From assembly GCA_030529655.1 (NCBI GenBank), contig JAUMWJ010000009.1, positions 1 to 53,495 on the forward strand: a stretch of 53,495 bases of DNA, in the 5' to 3' direction. Positions 33,892 through 41,968 of this stretch are shown piece after piece. The notes beneath the pieces are model-generated. The model did not search any database. It saw only the letters and a list, made by a program, of their open reading frames with translations, and was not told the origin of the DNA. Source of the DNA: Eubacteriales bacterium. Lineage in GTDB: Bacteria > Bacillota > Clostridia > Oscillospirales > Oscillospiraceae. The translations under genes and the position numbers were made by a program. Numbering within the stretch: the stretch's first letter is position 1; each line of letters begins with the position of its first letter.

Positions 33892-33981
33892 AAAAACTCC
33901 CTTCTTTCCGCTTATTTGAAATAAGTTTACCACAAACATTGAAAATATGCTACAATAATCTCATGAGAAGGGAGGAATTCC

Positions 33982-34860
33982 ATGCGAATGATGAAAATGA
34001 CCGTCACCGACAAAGAGGATGGCCAGAAAGTGAAGCGGCTCATGCGCGGCACATGGCAGATTTCCTCCTCTCTGCTCAAATCGTTGAAGTGGCGCAAAAA
34101 TGCGATTTTGCTGAACGGAAAGCCCGTTACAGTGGCCGCCATTGTACACACAGGCGATGAACTGACCGTGAACATTGCCGATGACGGCACATTGAGTTCC
34201 CATATTACTGCGGTAGATTATCCGTTGGACATTCTCTACGAGGATGACGATCTGCTGATTCTGAATAAGCCTGCCGGCATCGCCGTTCATTCTGCGGCGT
34301 TGACCGAGGAAACCGTTACTGTGGCCGGTGCTGTGGCACACTATCTGGGCGGTACGCCATTCCATCCGGTAAATCGCCTGGATCGTGGCGTAACAGGTGT
34401 GATGGTAGTGGCAAAAAGCGGCTATATGCACCAGCGCTGCATGGCAATTTTACACACGGATGATTTCCGTCGGGAATATCGCGGCATCTGCCAAGGGGTA
34501 CCCTCCCCATGGCAAGGCACGATCGATCTTCCCATTGGCCGCGATCCCGATTCTGTATTGAAGCGCTGCATTGAACCGAACGGTTTGGCTTCCCATACAG
34601 AATATGAAGTATTGCAAACAAACTGTGTCCGCTCTCTCCTGCGTCTGCGACCTCTGACCGGACGCACCCATCAGTTGCGCCTGCACCTATCCGCTATCGG
34701 ACATCCATTGGTTGGTGACTGGCTCTACGGCACGGAAAATCATGATATCATTACAAGGCCGGCTCTGCACTCCTATGAACTGTGGCTGCGTCACCCGCTC
34801 TCGGGCGAATTGCTCCATATTACCGCACCGCTTCCGGACGATATGCAAAAACTGATATAA
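33982..34860 (+). CDS. RluA-family pseudouridine synthase (second copy)
   Basis: A 292-residue pseudouridine synthase with an N-terminal S4-like domain (about residues 1-75). The catalytic motif is NRLDRGVTG near residue 136, and GRTHQLRLHLSAIGHPLVGD follows near 225. It is shorter than the copy at 10458-11414. The RNA target is not assigned. GGGAGGAATTCC precedes the ATG. The gene stands alone and ends at a bidirectional terminator. Confidence 0.88.
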   Translation: MRMMKMTVTDKEDGQKVKRLMRGTWQISSSLLKSLKWRKNAILLNGKPVTVAAIVHTGDELTVNIADDGTLSSHITAVDYPLDILYEDDDLLILNKPAGIAVHSAALTEETVTVAGAVAHYLGGTPFHPVNRLDRGVTGVMVVAKSGYMHQRCMAILHTDDFRREYRGICQGVPSPWQGTIDLPIGRDPDSVLKRCIEPNGLASHTEYEVLQTNCVRSLLRLRPLTGRTHQLRLHLSAIGHPLVGDWLYGTENHDIITRPALHSYELWLRHPLSGELLHITAPLPDDMQKLI

Positions 34861-34862
34861 AA

Positions 34863-34890
34863 AATTGCCGATGGTTTTCCATCGGCAATT
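34863..34890. terminator. Bidirectional terminator
   Basis: A 12-base perfect stem (34863-34874 with 34879-34890), TTTT loop, with T-rich sequence on both strands, between convergent genes. Confidence 0.88.
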
Positions 34891-34898
34891 CTTTATTC

Positions 34899-35543
34899 TT
34901 ATAGATCTACCTTTTCATAGCGATCAGCCGCGCAGCGATACGTCAGCACCAAACTCACCGCATATACAACAATTCCCGCCGCTAAAATCGGCAGCTGTTT
35001 CATTTGACCGGCACGATCCACGGCATCCAGCCATTCCATACTTGGAAAATGTACCAGTGCCTCGCAGACAATCATTCCCAAGGACATGGGAATCACCGCT
35101 TTGAGGTAGGACATCCCTACCTTATATGCCGTCTTATAAAAAGAGCATAAAAAGATGGCATTAAACAGGGCAAACAACAGTAAGACTGCACCAAACAGTG
35201 CCACATTGGGATCCATACCTACCACATTGCCACCCTTGGAATTGATGTGGACAGACAGTGCGGCAAAAGGAATGGCTATCACCAATGACAGAACTTCAAT
35301 AATGGCAACAAACACAACAGATGCTTTGACAGTATCTCGCTTGCAGATGGGAAGCAATGCCGCATAGTAGATATCGCGCTGCTCACGGACATTCATAAAG
35401 GTGAAGAAAATTCCCAACGTCACATAGAAAAAGGCCACCGTGTAGGGATAGCTGGGAATGATCAGCATCACGCCGAACAGACAGAATACCAGCGCCATGG
35501 GATGGCACACCAGACGAAACTGCTTATATAATAGCGCTTTCAT
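34899..35543 (-). CDS. ABC-2 type transporter permease
   Basis: A 214-residue membrane protein with about six hydrophobic segments and the ABC2_membrane_5-like start MKALLYKQFRLVCHPMALVF. It pairs with the ATPase upstream, whose last 20 bases it overlaps. Such small AbrB/ATPase/permease sets in Firmicutes are often linked to export or peptide/antibiotic resistance, but the substrate is unknown. Confidence 0.85.
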   Translation of the reverse strand: MKALLYKQFRLVCHPMALVFCLFGVMLIIPSYPYTVAFFYVTLGIFFTFMNVREQRDIYYAALLPICKRDTVKASVVFVAIIEVLSLVIAIPFAALSVHINSKGGNVVGMDPNVALFGAVLLLFALFNAIFLCSFYKTAYKVGMSYLKAVIPMSLGMIVCEALVHFPSMEWLDAVDRAGQMKQLPILAAGIVVYAVSLVLTYRCAADRYEKVDL

Positions 35544-36261
35544 CCAAAGGCCTCCTTTCTACGGCAACAATAATTTCCTCCATGGTGTGACCAAACTGGG
35601 CATAGTCCGCGAGGAACTGTTCTTTGGTACCCGTAAAGAAAATCTCACCGTCTTTAATAAAGGTGATGTGATCGGCACACTTCTCCAAATCGGAGGTAAT
35701 ATGTGTGGAAAACAGAATACTGCGACTGCCGTCAGCCACGATGGCACGAAACAGCTCTGTCAGCTCATCACGAGACACAGGATCCAGTCCACTGGTAGGT
35801 TCGTCTAAAATCAGCAGTTTGGCATTGTGGCTCAGCGCCAGTACCATCAGATACTTAACGCGCATACCGCTGGACAGCTCCTGCACCCGCTTATTCTCGT
35901 CAATATGAAACAGCTCCAGATAGTGGCGGTATTTCTCTTCTTCCCAGTTAGGATAGAAGCGGCGCGTCACATCGGTGATGGTCTTGATTTTCTTCTGGGG
36001 ATAAAAGTCAATACCGCCCAGTACCACGCCGATATTTTCCTTCATGTACTGCTCATTCTCTGCTGTGTCCTTGTCCATAAAGGTAACATGACCATCATCG
36101 GGATGCACCAATCCTAAAATAGACTTGAGCGTTGTGGATTTACCTGCACCGTTGCGGCCGATAAAGCCCATGACCGTCCCCATAGGCAACGTAAATCCTA
36201 CATTTTTCAACCGGAAGGACGGATAGCTCTTGCATAGGCCTTCCACCGTCAATATGTTCAC
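35524..36261 (-). CDS. ABC transporter ATP-binding protein
   Basis: A 245-residue single ATPase: Walker A GRNGAGKST near 35-43, signature ELSSGMRVK, Walker B LLILDEPTSGLD, and H-loop FSTHI. It resembles YtrB-type exporters. The start overlaps the AbrB-like gene (ATGA, 36258-36261), and the gene overlaps the permease at its end, so the three are one operon. Confidence 0.92.
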   Translation of the reverse strand: MNILTVEGLCKSYPSFRLKNVGFTLPMGTVMGFIGRNGAGKSTTLKSILGLVHPDDGHVTFMDKDTAENEQYMKENIGVVLGGIDFYPQKKIKTITDVTRRFYPNWEEEKYRHYLELFHIDENKRVQELSSGMRVKYLMVLALSHNAKLLILDEPTSGLDPVSRDELTELFRAIVADGSRSILFSTHITSDLEKCADHITFIKDGEIFFTGTKEQFLADYAQFGHTMEEIIVAVERRPLDESAII

Positions 36262-36494
36262 GCTTCCTCATCCTCCTCATCGTCCATCAGACTATTGAAG
36301 GTACTGCGCAGCATGGGATTCAATTTGTCCACCGTCTGCAGCGCCACGCCCTTCTTACGGTCCGCCAACAGCACCATGGTGTCCCCGGGTGCCACGCCAA
36401 ACATCTCACGCACTTCCTTGGGAATCACGATCTGACCCTTGGGCCCCAGTTTTACCGACGCCATGAAATAACGATCATTTTTCTTATCTTTCAT
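36258..36494 (-). CDS. AbrB/MazE/SpoVT-type DNA-binding regulator
   Basis: A 78-residue protein with a swapped-hairpin AbrB domain (about residues 12-50; SVKLGPKGQIVIPKEVREMF) and an acidic C-terminal tail (MDDEEDEEA). As first gene of the ABC operon, it most likely represses its own promoter. A perfect AAAAGT-ATA-ACTTTT palindrome lies just upstream of its start (36512-36526). Confidence 0.9.
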   Translation of the reverse strand: MKDKKNDRYFMASVKLGPKGQIVIPKEVREMFGVAPGDTMVLLADRKKGVALQTVDKLNPMLRSTFNSLMDDEEDEEA

Positions 36495-36511
36495 ATGTAT
36501 CCCTCTTTCGC

Positions 36512-36526
36512 AAAAGTATAACTTTT
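36512..36526. promoter_or_regulatory. Palindromic operator candidate for the AbrB-like regulator
   Basis: AAAAGT (36512-36517), ATA, ACTTTT (36521-36526) is a perfect inverted repeat lying between the -10 box of the AbrB gene and its ribosome site. Confidence 0.55.
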
Positions 36527-36538
36527 CTTACTTTTCAG

Positions 36539-36567
36539 ATTCTATCACCCGTACGCGCAGTTGTCAA
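36539..36567 (-). promoter_or_regulatory. Promoter of the AbrB-ABC operon
   Basis: On the minus strand TTGACA (36562-36567) and TAGAAT (36539-36544) with a 17-base spacer. Its -35 box overlaps the -35 box of the divergent rsmA promoter. Confidence 0.7.
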
Positions 36568-36589
36568 GATGTATCTTTTGTGGTATAAT
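36561..36589 (+). promoter_or_regulatory. Promoter of rsmA
   Basis: TTGTCA (36561-36566) and TATAAT (36584-36589) with a 17-base spacer, back to back with the AbrB promoter. Confidence 0.75.
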
Positions 36590-36620
36590 TTGATTATTCC
36601 ACGCAAAGGAGGTCACTAAC

Positions 36621-37478
36621 ATGAATCTATGTGACCGTAACGATATACAAAACCTACTGACTCGACACGGCTTTCGCTTTGCCAAGTCCTTGGGGCAGAA
36701 TTTTCTCATTGAAGACTGGGTGCCTCAGAACATTGCTGACGCCTGCGGTGCAGACAGACAGACCGGTGTATTGGAGATTGGACCCGGAATCGGCCCTCTG
36801 ACGCAACAACTTGCCATACGCGCCGAAAAAGTAGTGTCTGTGGAACTGGATCAGCGACTATACCCTGTTTTGGCGGAAACCATGGCAGACTTTGATAATT
36901 TTACCCTTGTCCCCGGTGACATCATGAAATGTGACTTAAAGGCATTGGTGGCGGAGCATTTTAACGGTCTGCGTCCGATTTTATGCGCCAATTTGCCCTA
37001 TAACATCACCACCCCCGTGCTGACGGCTTGTGTGGAAAGCGGCTGCTTTGACAGTCTGACCGTTCTCATTCAAAAAGAAGTGGCGCAGCGCATCTGCGCC
37101 AAGCCCGGCACGGCAGATTACGGTGCATTTACCCTGTTGATGCAGTATTACACCGAACCGGAGCTGCTGTTCACCGTGCCCAACACCTGTTTTCTGCCTG
37201 CGCCTAAGGTGACCTCTGCCGTGATCCATTGCCCCGTGCGCAAAGCGCCGCCTGTTCAGGTGGTGTCCGAAGCCGCTTTTTGGCGCACTGTTCGCGCAGG
37301 CTTTGCCCTGCGGCGCAAAACATTGGTCAACTCACTGCAGACCGGTTGGAATCTCCCCAAGGAGCAACTCACACAGATTGTCACCGACTGCGGTCTGCGT
37401 CCCGATATTCGCGGCGAACGGCTCAGTCTGGAGGACTACGCACGTTTAGCCAATGCGCTATCCGCTACAAACGCATAA
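36621..37478 (+). CDS. rsmA: 16S rRNA dimethyladenosine transferase
   Basis: Dimethylates two adjacent adenosines near the 3' end of 16S rRNA, a late 30S assembly step. The 285-residue protein has the SAM-binding motif GVLEIGPGIGPLTQ near 47-60 and the catalytic NLPYNITTP near 123-131, both intact. AAAGGAGGT precedes the ATG. Its usual Firmicutes neighbour rnmV is elsewhere in this window. Confidence 0.96.
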   Translation: MNLCDRNDIQNLLTRHGFRFAKSLGQNFLIEDWVPQNIADACGADRQTGVLEIGPGIGPLTQQLAIRAEKVVSVELDQRLYPVLAETMADFDNFTLVPGDIMKCDLKALVAEHFNGLRPILCANLPYNITTPVLTACVESGCFDSLTVLIQKEVAQRICAKPGTADYGAFTLLMQYYTEPELLFTVPNTCFLPAPKVTSAVIHCPVRKAPPVQVVSEAAFWRTVRAGFALRRKTLVNSLQTGWNLPKEQLTQIVTDCGLRPDIRGERLSLEDYARLANALSATNA

Positions 37479-37483
37479 AAATG

Positions 37484-37523
37484 ACGGCTGCAAGATTTTT
37501 CTTGCAGCCGTATCTTTTTATTT
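37484..37523. terminator. Bidirectional terminator between rsmA and yqeC
   Basis: A 12-base perfect stem (37484-37495 with 37500-37511), TTTT loop, then ATCTTTTTATTTT on the plus strand. Confidence 0.9.
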
Positions 37524-38177
37524 TACATTTTTCCAGAACTTATCGCGCAGAGTTCCTGCCACGATGGGGCAATCCAATAACTGTGCCAGTTCATCTATTT
37601 GGATCCATTCTTTCTCCGTATCCGTCTGATTGACAAAGATGCGGTTGTGGAGTCCTTCGCGCTTGACAACCTCAGCCGCCACAGCAGGCGACACCGAACA
37701 GTTTTCCGGTACACCGGCAAGCTTCGCATAAATCGCAGGGCGGTGCGCCACCTCGCTGATCGGCTTGCCAAAACCGGCAGCGCCCAATACCAGAATCGTA
37801 TTTTGACAGTGTTCCGGAATCACCGGTTCCCACGATTCGTGCGCCTTAAAAGGCCTGCCTGCCGAGCCGTCTGCTTCCACCAGCACATAATCGGCGCGGT
37901 TATCCCAGGGGAAATTGGGAGCCGCCAATTTCCCCTGCTCAGTGGTCGTTCCGGCACATACCACACCAAAACGCGACAGTGCCTCTGTCAGTTCATCTTC
38001 GTCCTGCACCACCGGCAAATACTCCGGCGGCCAGATTTTGGTGGTGGTACAGACCAGTACCGTACCTCGATCGCGCAATTCTTCCGCCAGATGATAGAGA
38101 AGCGAGGTCTTACCGCCACCGCCGATAAGTGCGGTGACACCCGGTTTCACCTGTAGTAAATCGCATAATTTTTCCAT
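37518..38177 (-). CDS. yqeC: Selenium cofactor biosynthesis protein YqeC
   Basis: Accessory protein of the selenium-dependent molybdenum hydroxylase system, 219 residues. GGGGKTS at 19-25 is a P-loop, and CTTTKIWPPE and VLVEADGSAGRPFKA are typical of the family. Enzymes matured with YqeC include selenium-dependent xanthine dehydrogenase and purine hydroxylase, so its presence supports the purine-breakdown reading of 18661-31864. It stands alone with a promoter flanked by TATGGCAA repeats. GGAGGG precedes the ATG. Confidence 0.88.
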   Translation of the reverse strand: MEKLCDLLQVKPGVTALIGGGGKTSLLYHLAEELRDRGTVLVCTTTKIWPPEYLPVVQDEDELTEALSRFGVVCAGTTTEQGKLAAPNFPWDNRADYVLVEADGSAGRPFKAHESWEPVIPEHCQNTILVLGAAGFGKPISEVAHRPAIYAKLAGVPENCSVSPAVAAEVVKREGLHNRIFVNQTDTEKEWIQIDELAQLLDCPIVAGTLRDKFWKNVK

Positions 38178-38196
38178 GGGAGCCCTCCGTTACTTT

Positions 38197-38267
38197 TATG
38201 GCAAGTATACCACTTATATGGCAAAAAAGCGATAGAAAATCCTCCTTATGGCAATAATTTAGCCATA
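38197..38267. promoter_or_regulatory. Phased TATGGCAA repeats at the yqeC promoter
   Basis: TATGGCAA occurs at 38197-38204, 38217-38224 and 38247-38254, offsets of 20 and 30 bases (two and three helical turns). An inverted near-copy TAGCCATA is at 38260-38267. A minus-strand TATACT (38204-38209) adjoins the first copy, so a bound protein would cover the promoter. Confidence 0.55.
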
Positions 38268-38290
38268 TTTGTCACTGTTTTGCGGCAAGA

Positions 38291-38340
38291 AAACTATATT
38301 TTGTGGTTACTTATTGATGTCATTCCCCTATATTTTGTGT
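38291..38340. promoter_or_regulatory. NrdR-like boxes 1 and 2
   Basis: Two 16-base elements with core CTATATTTTGTG (38294-38305 and 38328-38339), 34 bases apart. They match the NrdR consensus ACACWATATATWGTGT read on the minus strand, with a few changes. Confidence 0.6.
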
Positions 38341-38390
38341 TTTTTGTGTAGTTTTGCTAAAATTCAGGTTCAATTTTTGTTGCAGCTATT

Positions 38391-38437
38391 TCTCTATATT
38401 TTGATTTTCCCTCTTGAATCGACACAAGATATAGGGT
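38391..38437. promoter_or_regulatory. NrdR-like boxes 3 and 4 over the nrdD promoter
   Basis: Box 3 (38391-38406, core CTATATTTTGAT) and box 4 (38422-38437, ACACAAGATATAGGGT) are 31 bases apart, the spacing expected of paired NrdR boxes. Box 4 fills the spacer of the nrdD promoter. Confidence 0.75.
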
Positions 38438-38442
38438 ATTAT
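38414..38442 (+). promoter_or_regulatory. Promoter of nrdD-nrdG
   Basis: TTGAAT (38414-38419) and TATTAT (38437-38442) with a 17-base spacer occupied by NrdR box 4. Confidence 0.65.
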
Positions 38443-38501
38443 GAATATGGTCGCTTGCACCTGTCAGGTGGGGAAATAGAGAGATAACGGAGGTTGCACA
38501 T

Positions 38502-40700
38502 ATGAAAATTATAAAGCGCAATGGCTCAGAAGTCATTTTCGACATTACCAAAATCATTATTGCCATTACTAAGGCCAACGATTCCGTAGAAGAAACGGAT
38601 CGTATGACCCCTGTGCAAATCCAGCGTATCGCCGAATCTGTGGAGCTGCAATGCCAGCGCATGAACCGCGCCCCCACCGTGGAAGAAATTCAGGATATGG
38701 TAGAGCATCAGATTATGGCTCACGGCGCTTTTGAAGTGGCCAAGCATTACATCACCTATCGCTACACCCGTAGCTTGGTGCGTAAATCCAACACCACCGA
38801 CGATAAGATTCTCTCCCTGATCGAGTGCAACAACGAAGAAGCCAAGCAGGAAAATTCCAATAAGAACCCTGTGGTCAACTCCACCCAGCGCGACTATATG
38901 GCCGGCGAGGTCAGCCGTGACCTGAGCGAGCGCATCTTGCTGCCTCAGGATGTGGTGGAAGCGCACCGTGAGGGTATCATCCATTTCCACGACAGCGATT
39001 ACTATGCCCAGCATATGCACAACTGCGATCTGGTGAATCTGGAGGATATGCTGCAAAACGGCACCGTCATTACCGGCACCATGATTGAAAAACCCCATTC
39101 CTTTGCCACTGCCTGCAACATTGCCACGCAGATCGTAGCACAGGTGGCCAGTAACCAGTATGGCGGTCAGTCCATCAGCTTGACCCATCTGGCTCCTTTT
39201 GTGGAGATCAGCCGTCAGAAGCTGCGTGCCAGCGTGCGTGATGAATTTGATGCCTCCGGCATCGTGGTCGATAGTGAAAAGATCAACGCCATCGCTGAAA
39301 AGCGCCTGCGTGAGGAGATCCGCCGTGGTGTACAGACCATCCAGTATCAGGTCGTCACGCTGCTGACCACCAACGGTCAGGCACCCTTCATCACCGTGTT
39401 CATGTATCTGAACGAAGCCCGCAATCAGCAGGAGAAAGAAGACTTGGCAGTTATCATTGAGGAGATGCTGGAGCAGCGTTATCAGGGTGTCAAGAACGAA
39501 AAGGGCGTGTGGGTCACTCCCGCTTTCCCCAAGCTAATCTATGTGCTGGAAGAAGATAATATCACAGAGGATAGCAAATACTGGTATCTGACCAAGCTGG
39601 CCGCCAAATGCACCGCCAAGCGTATGGTGCCTGACTATATCAGCGAAAAGAAGATGCTGGAGCTCAAGGGCGATGTGTATGTCTGTATGGGCTGCCGCAG
39701 CTTCCTGACTCCTGATCGCTTCACCGATGCCGGTATCGGCAACATTGCCAACGCCGGCAACTATGAACCGGGCAGGCATAAGTATTATGGCCGTTTCAAT
39801 CAGGGCGTTGTCACCATCAATCTGCCCGATGTGGCACTCAGCTCCGGCGGCAATATTGAGAAGTTCTGGAGTATCTTTGATGAGCGTCTGGAGCTGTGCC
39901 ACAAGGCATTACTGTGCCGCCACGAGCGTTTGAAGGGTACCTTATCCGATGCCGCCCCTATTCTGTGGCAGTACGGCGCACTGGCTCGTCTGCAAAAGGG
40001 TGAACCGATTGACAAGCTGCTCTACGGTGGATATTCCACCATTTCTCTGGGTTATGCCGGCCTTTATGAGTGCGTGAAATTCATGACAGGCAAGTCACAT
40101 ACCGATCCCTCCGCTACGCCCTTTGCGCTTGACATCATGAAGCGCATGAACGATGCCTGCGCCAAGTGGAAGAAAGAGAGTAACATCGACTTCTCCCTCT
40201 ACGGCACGCCGCTGGAATCCACCACCTATAAGTTTGCCAAATGCCTCCAGAAGCGTTTTGGTGTCATTGAGGGCATTACCGATAAGGGCTATATCACCAA
40301 CAGCTATCATGTCCATGTGACCGAGCCCATCGACGCCTTCAAGAAGCTGGAGTTTGAGGCGCAGTTCCAGCATCTGTCCCCCGGCGGTGCTATCAGCTAT
40401 GTGGAAGTGCCGGATATGCAGAATAATCTGGATGCCGTGCTGGAGGTCATGAAGTTTATCTATGACCATATTATCTACGCCGAGCTGAATACCAAGAGCG
40501 ACTATTGCCAGGTCTGCGGTTGGGACGGCGAAATCGAGATCAAGGAAGAAGACGGCAAACTGATCTGGAAGTGCCCCAACTGTGGTAACACCGATCAGGA
40601 TAAGATGAATGTGGCCCGTCGTACCTGCGGTTATATCGGCACACAATTCTGGAATCAAGGCCGTACACAGGAAATTCAGGACCGCGTACTGCACCTGTAA
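38502..40700 (+). CDS. nrdD: Anaerobic ribonucleoside-triphosphate reductase
   Basis: Class III reductase making dNTPs without oxygen through a glycyl radical. The 732-residue protein begins with an ATP-cone (about residues 1-90) that senses ATP/dATP, followed by the ten-stranded barrel. A zinc site CQVCGW and CPNCGN lies near 665-695, and the radical-bearing glycine is Gly710 in RRTCGYIG. GGAGGT precedes the ATG. The activase gene nrdG follows 10 bases later. Paired NrdR boxes upstream point to repression by the ATP-cone regulator NrdR when dNTPs are plentiful; nrdR itself is not in view. Confidence 0.97.
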   Translation: MKIIKRNGSEVIFDITKIIIAITKANDSVEETDRMTPVQIQRIAESVELQCQRMNRAPTVEEIQDMVEHQIMAHGAFEVAKHYITYRYTRSLVRKSNTTDDKILSLIECNNEEAKQENSNKNPVVNSTQRDYMAGEVSRDLSERILLPQDVVEAHREGIIHFHDSDYYAQHMHNCDLVNLEDMLQNGTVITGTMIEKPHSFATACNIATQIVAQVASNQYGGQSISLTHLAPFVEISRQKLRASVRDEFDASGIVVDSEKINAIAEKRLREEIRRGVQTIQYQVVTLLTTNGQAPFITVFMYLNEARNQQEKEDLAVIIEEMLEQRYQGVKNEKGVWVTPAFPKLIYVLEEDNITEDSKYWYLTKLAAKCTAKRMVPDYISEKKMLELKGDVYVCMGCRSFLTPDRFTDAGIGNIANAGNYEPGRHKYYGRFNQGVVTINLPDVALSSGGNIEKFWSIFDERLELCHKALLCRHERLKGTLSDAAPILWQYGALARLQKGEPIDKLLYGGYSTISLGYAGLYECVKFMTGKSHTDPSATPFALDIMKRMNDACAKWKKESNIDFSLYGTPLESTTYKFAKCLQKRFGVIEGITDKGYITNSYHVHVTEPIDAFKKLEFEAQFQHLSPGGAISYVEVPDMQNNLDAVLEVMKFIYDHIIYAELNTKSDYCQVCGWDGEIEIKEEDGKLIWKCPNCGNTDQDKMNVARRTCGYIGTQFWNQGRTQEIQDRVLHL

Positions 40701-40710
40701 GTTGTCTGCC

Positions 40711-41244
40711 ATGTATTACGGAGAACTGAAAAAATGCGATATTGCCAACGGCATCGGTGTGCGTGTGACACTGTTTGTGTCCGGCTGTCGAAACCGCTGT
40801 CCCGACTGTTTTCAGCCCCAGACATGGGATTTTCGCTTCGGCCAGCCATTCACCGAGGAGACTGCCGCCGAAATCTATACGGAGCTGAGTAAATCCTATA
40901 TCGCCGGTCTGACTGTTCTGGGCGGCGAACCGTTTGAACCGGAAAACCAACGAGAGTTAGTAAAGCTGCTAAAAAAGGTGAAAGCAGATTTCCCTACTAA
41001 GACCATCTGGGTTTTTACGGGCTACCGTCTGGATGATGAGCTATGGCAGGATGACTCTCATCCCCATTGCGAGGTCACTGACGAAATGCTCTCCTACATT
41101 GATGTGCTGGTAGACGGCCGCTTTATGGCGGAGCAGAAAGACATTTCTCTCCAGTTTCGCGGCAGCCGCAACCAGCGTGTCATCGACATGAATAAGACCC
41201 GCGAAACAGGCGTCATTACCATCTGGGAACAATTACGCCGATAA
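40711..41244 (+). CDS. nrdG: Anaerobic ribonucleotide reductase activase (radical SAM)
   Basis: Radical-SAM enzyme that installs the glycyl radical in NrdD. The 177-residue protein has the CxxxCxxC cluster at Cys26, Cys30 and Cys33 (SGCRNRCPDCF) and GGEPFEPEN near 73. It starts 10 bases after the nrdD stop with no strong ribosome site, so it probably relies on coupling to nrdD translation. The start at 40711 gives the canonical N-terminus MYYGELKKCD. Confidence 0.95.
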   Translation: MYYGELKKCDIANGIGVRVTLFVSGCRNRCPDCFQPQTWDFRFGQPFTEETAAEIYTELSKSYIAGLTVLGGEPFEPENQRELVKLLKKVKADFPTKTIWVFTGYRLDDELWQDDSHPHCEVTDEMLSYIDVLVDGRFMAEQKDISLQFRGSRNQRVIDMNKTRETGVITIWEQLRR

Positions 41245-41284
41245 AAAATCAGCCGGCAGGATGATGATCCTGTCGGCTGATTTT
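41245..41284. terminator. Bidirectional terminator after nrdG
   Basis: An 18-base stem with one G-T pair (41245-41262 with 41267-41284), between convergent genes. Confidence 0.88.
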
Positions 41285-41285
41285 A

Positions 41286-41819
41286 TTAGATATATTTCAT
41301 TTCTTCCGTAGCACGCTGTACATCTGTCAGCTTACCGATACAGAAATATTTCGGATTTACCGCCACAAACTCGCCGGTAGTCGAAATCAGATCGCCTCGC
41401 TTCAGAGTGGAAAGCAACTCATTCTCGTCCTGCCAACCGTCCTTACAGATCGTCAGGCCGAAACCGGTTTTAAAGTTGCCGTCCTCGTCCAGTTTATCGT
41501 AAGGGAAGCATACCGTTGCCTTGTGCCCGAGGTACTTGCCACCCTGACCGTGCATATACTCCGCTTTGACCTGCTCAAATGTAAACGGAATCATCTGCTC
41601 GTCCTCTGTGTGGAAATATATGGTGCCGTATTTTCGACCCAATCGTTTTGTGCGATTTCCGTTCATTGCCATCAGCATCAGAAGCATCAGCCCAAGAAGT
41701 ACCGCAGCGTAACGCAGTTCACCCATAATAAGGCACACCAACGCCAAGATGATTCCTGCCAGCAAAAAAATCTGATCCAGAAGGTACATACTGCGCCACT
41801 TTTTCATCAATTTATCCAT
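41286..41819 (-). CDS. Membrane protein of unknown function
   Basis: I do not recognise this 177-residue protein. It has two adjacent hydrophobic segments (about residues 15-32 and 36-53), then a soluble domain of about 120 residues with YGTIYFHTEDEQMIPFTF and a cysteine-containing ATVCFPYDKLDEDG stretch. The soluble part begins with a basic NRTKRLGRK stop-transfer signal, so it probably faces the cytoplasm. The gene is monocistronic. Confidence 0.75.
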   Translation of the reverse strand: MDKLMKKWRSMYLLDQIFLLAGIILALVCLIMGELRYAAVLLGLMLLMLMAMNGNRTKRLGRKYGTIYFHTEDEQMIPFTFEQVKAEYMHGQGGKYLGHKATVCFPYDKLDEDGNFKTGFGLTICKDGWQDENELLSTLKRGDLISTTGEFVAVNPKYFCIGKLTDVQRATEEMKYI

Positions 41820-41888
41820 CTATCTGTCCTCTTATCTGTTTTTCCCTATTTTATCACACACTTGCTCTTCCTGCAAGAAAAATAGTGC

Positions 41889-41916
41889 TTGTCATAACGC
41901 AGAATTATGATATAAT
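41889..41916 (+). promoter_or_regulatory. Promoter of the LysR gene
   Basis: TTGTCA (41889-41894) and TATAAT (41911-41916) with a 16-base spacer. Confidence 0.65.
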
Positions 41917-41968
41917 TATTCCAGATATTTTACGACTTTATAATAATTTCCGCTTATGAGGTGTTGTG

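Larger units (their letters stand above)
38178..38501. other. 324-base gene-free region between yqeC and nrdD
   Basis: A divergent control region without genes: TATGGCAA repeats near yqeC (38197-38267), four NrdR-like boxes (38291-38437), and the nrdD promoter. Confidence 0.85.
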
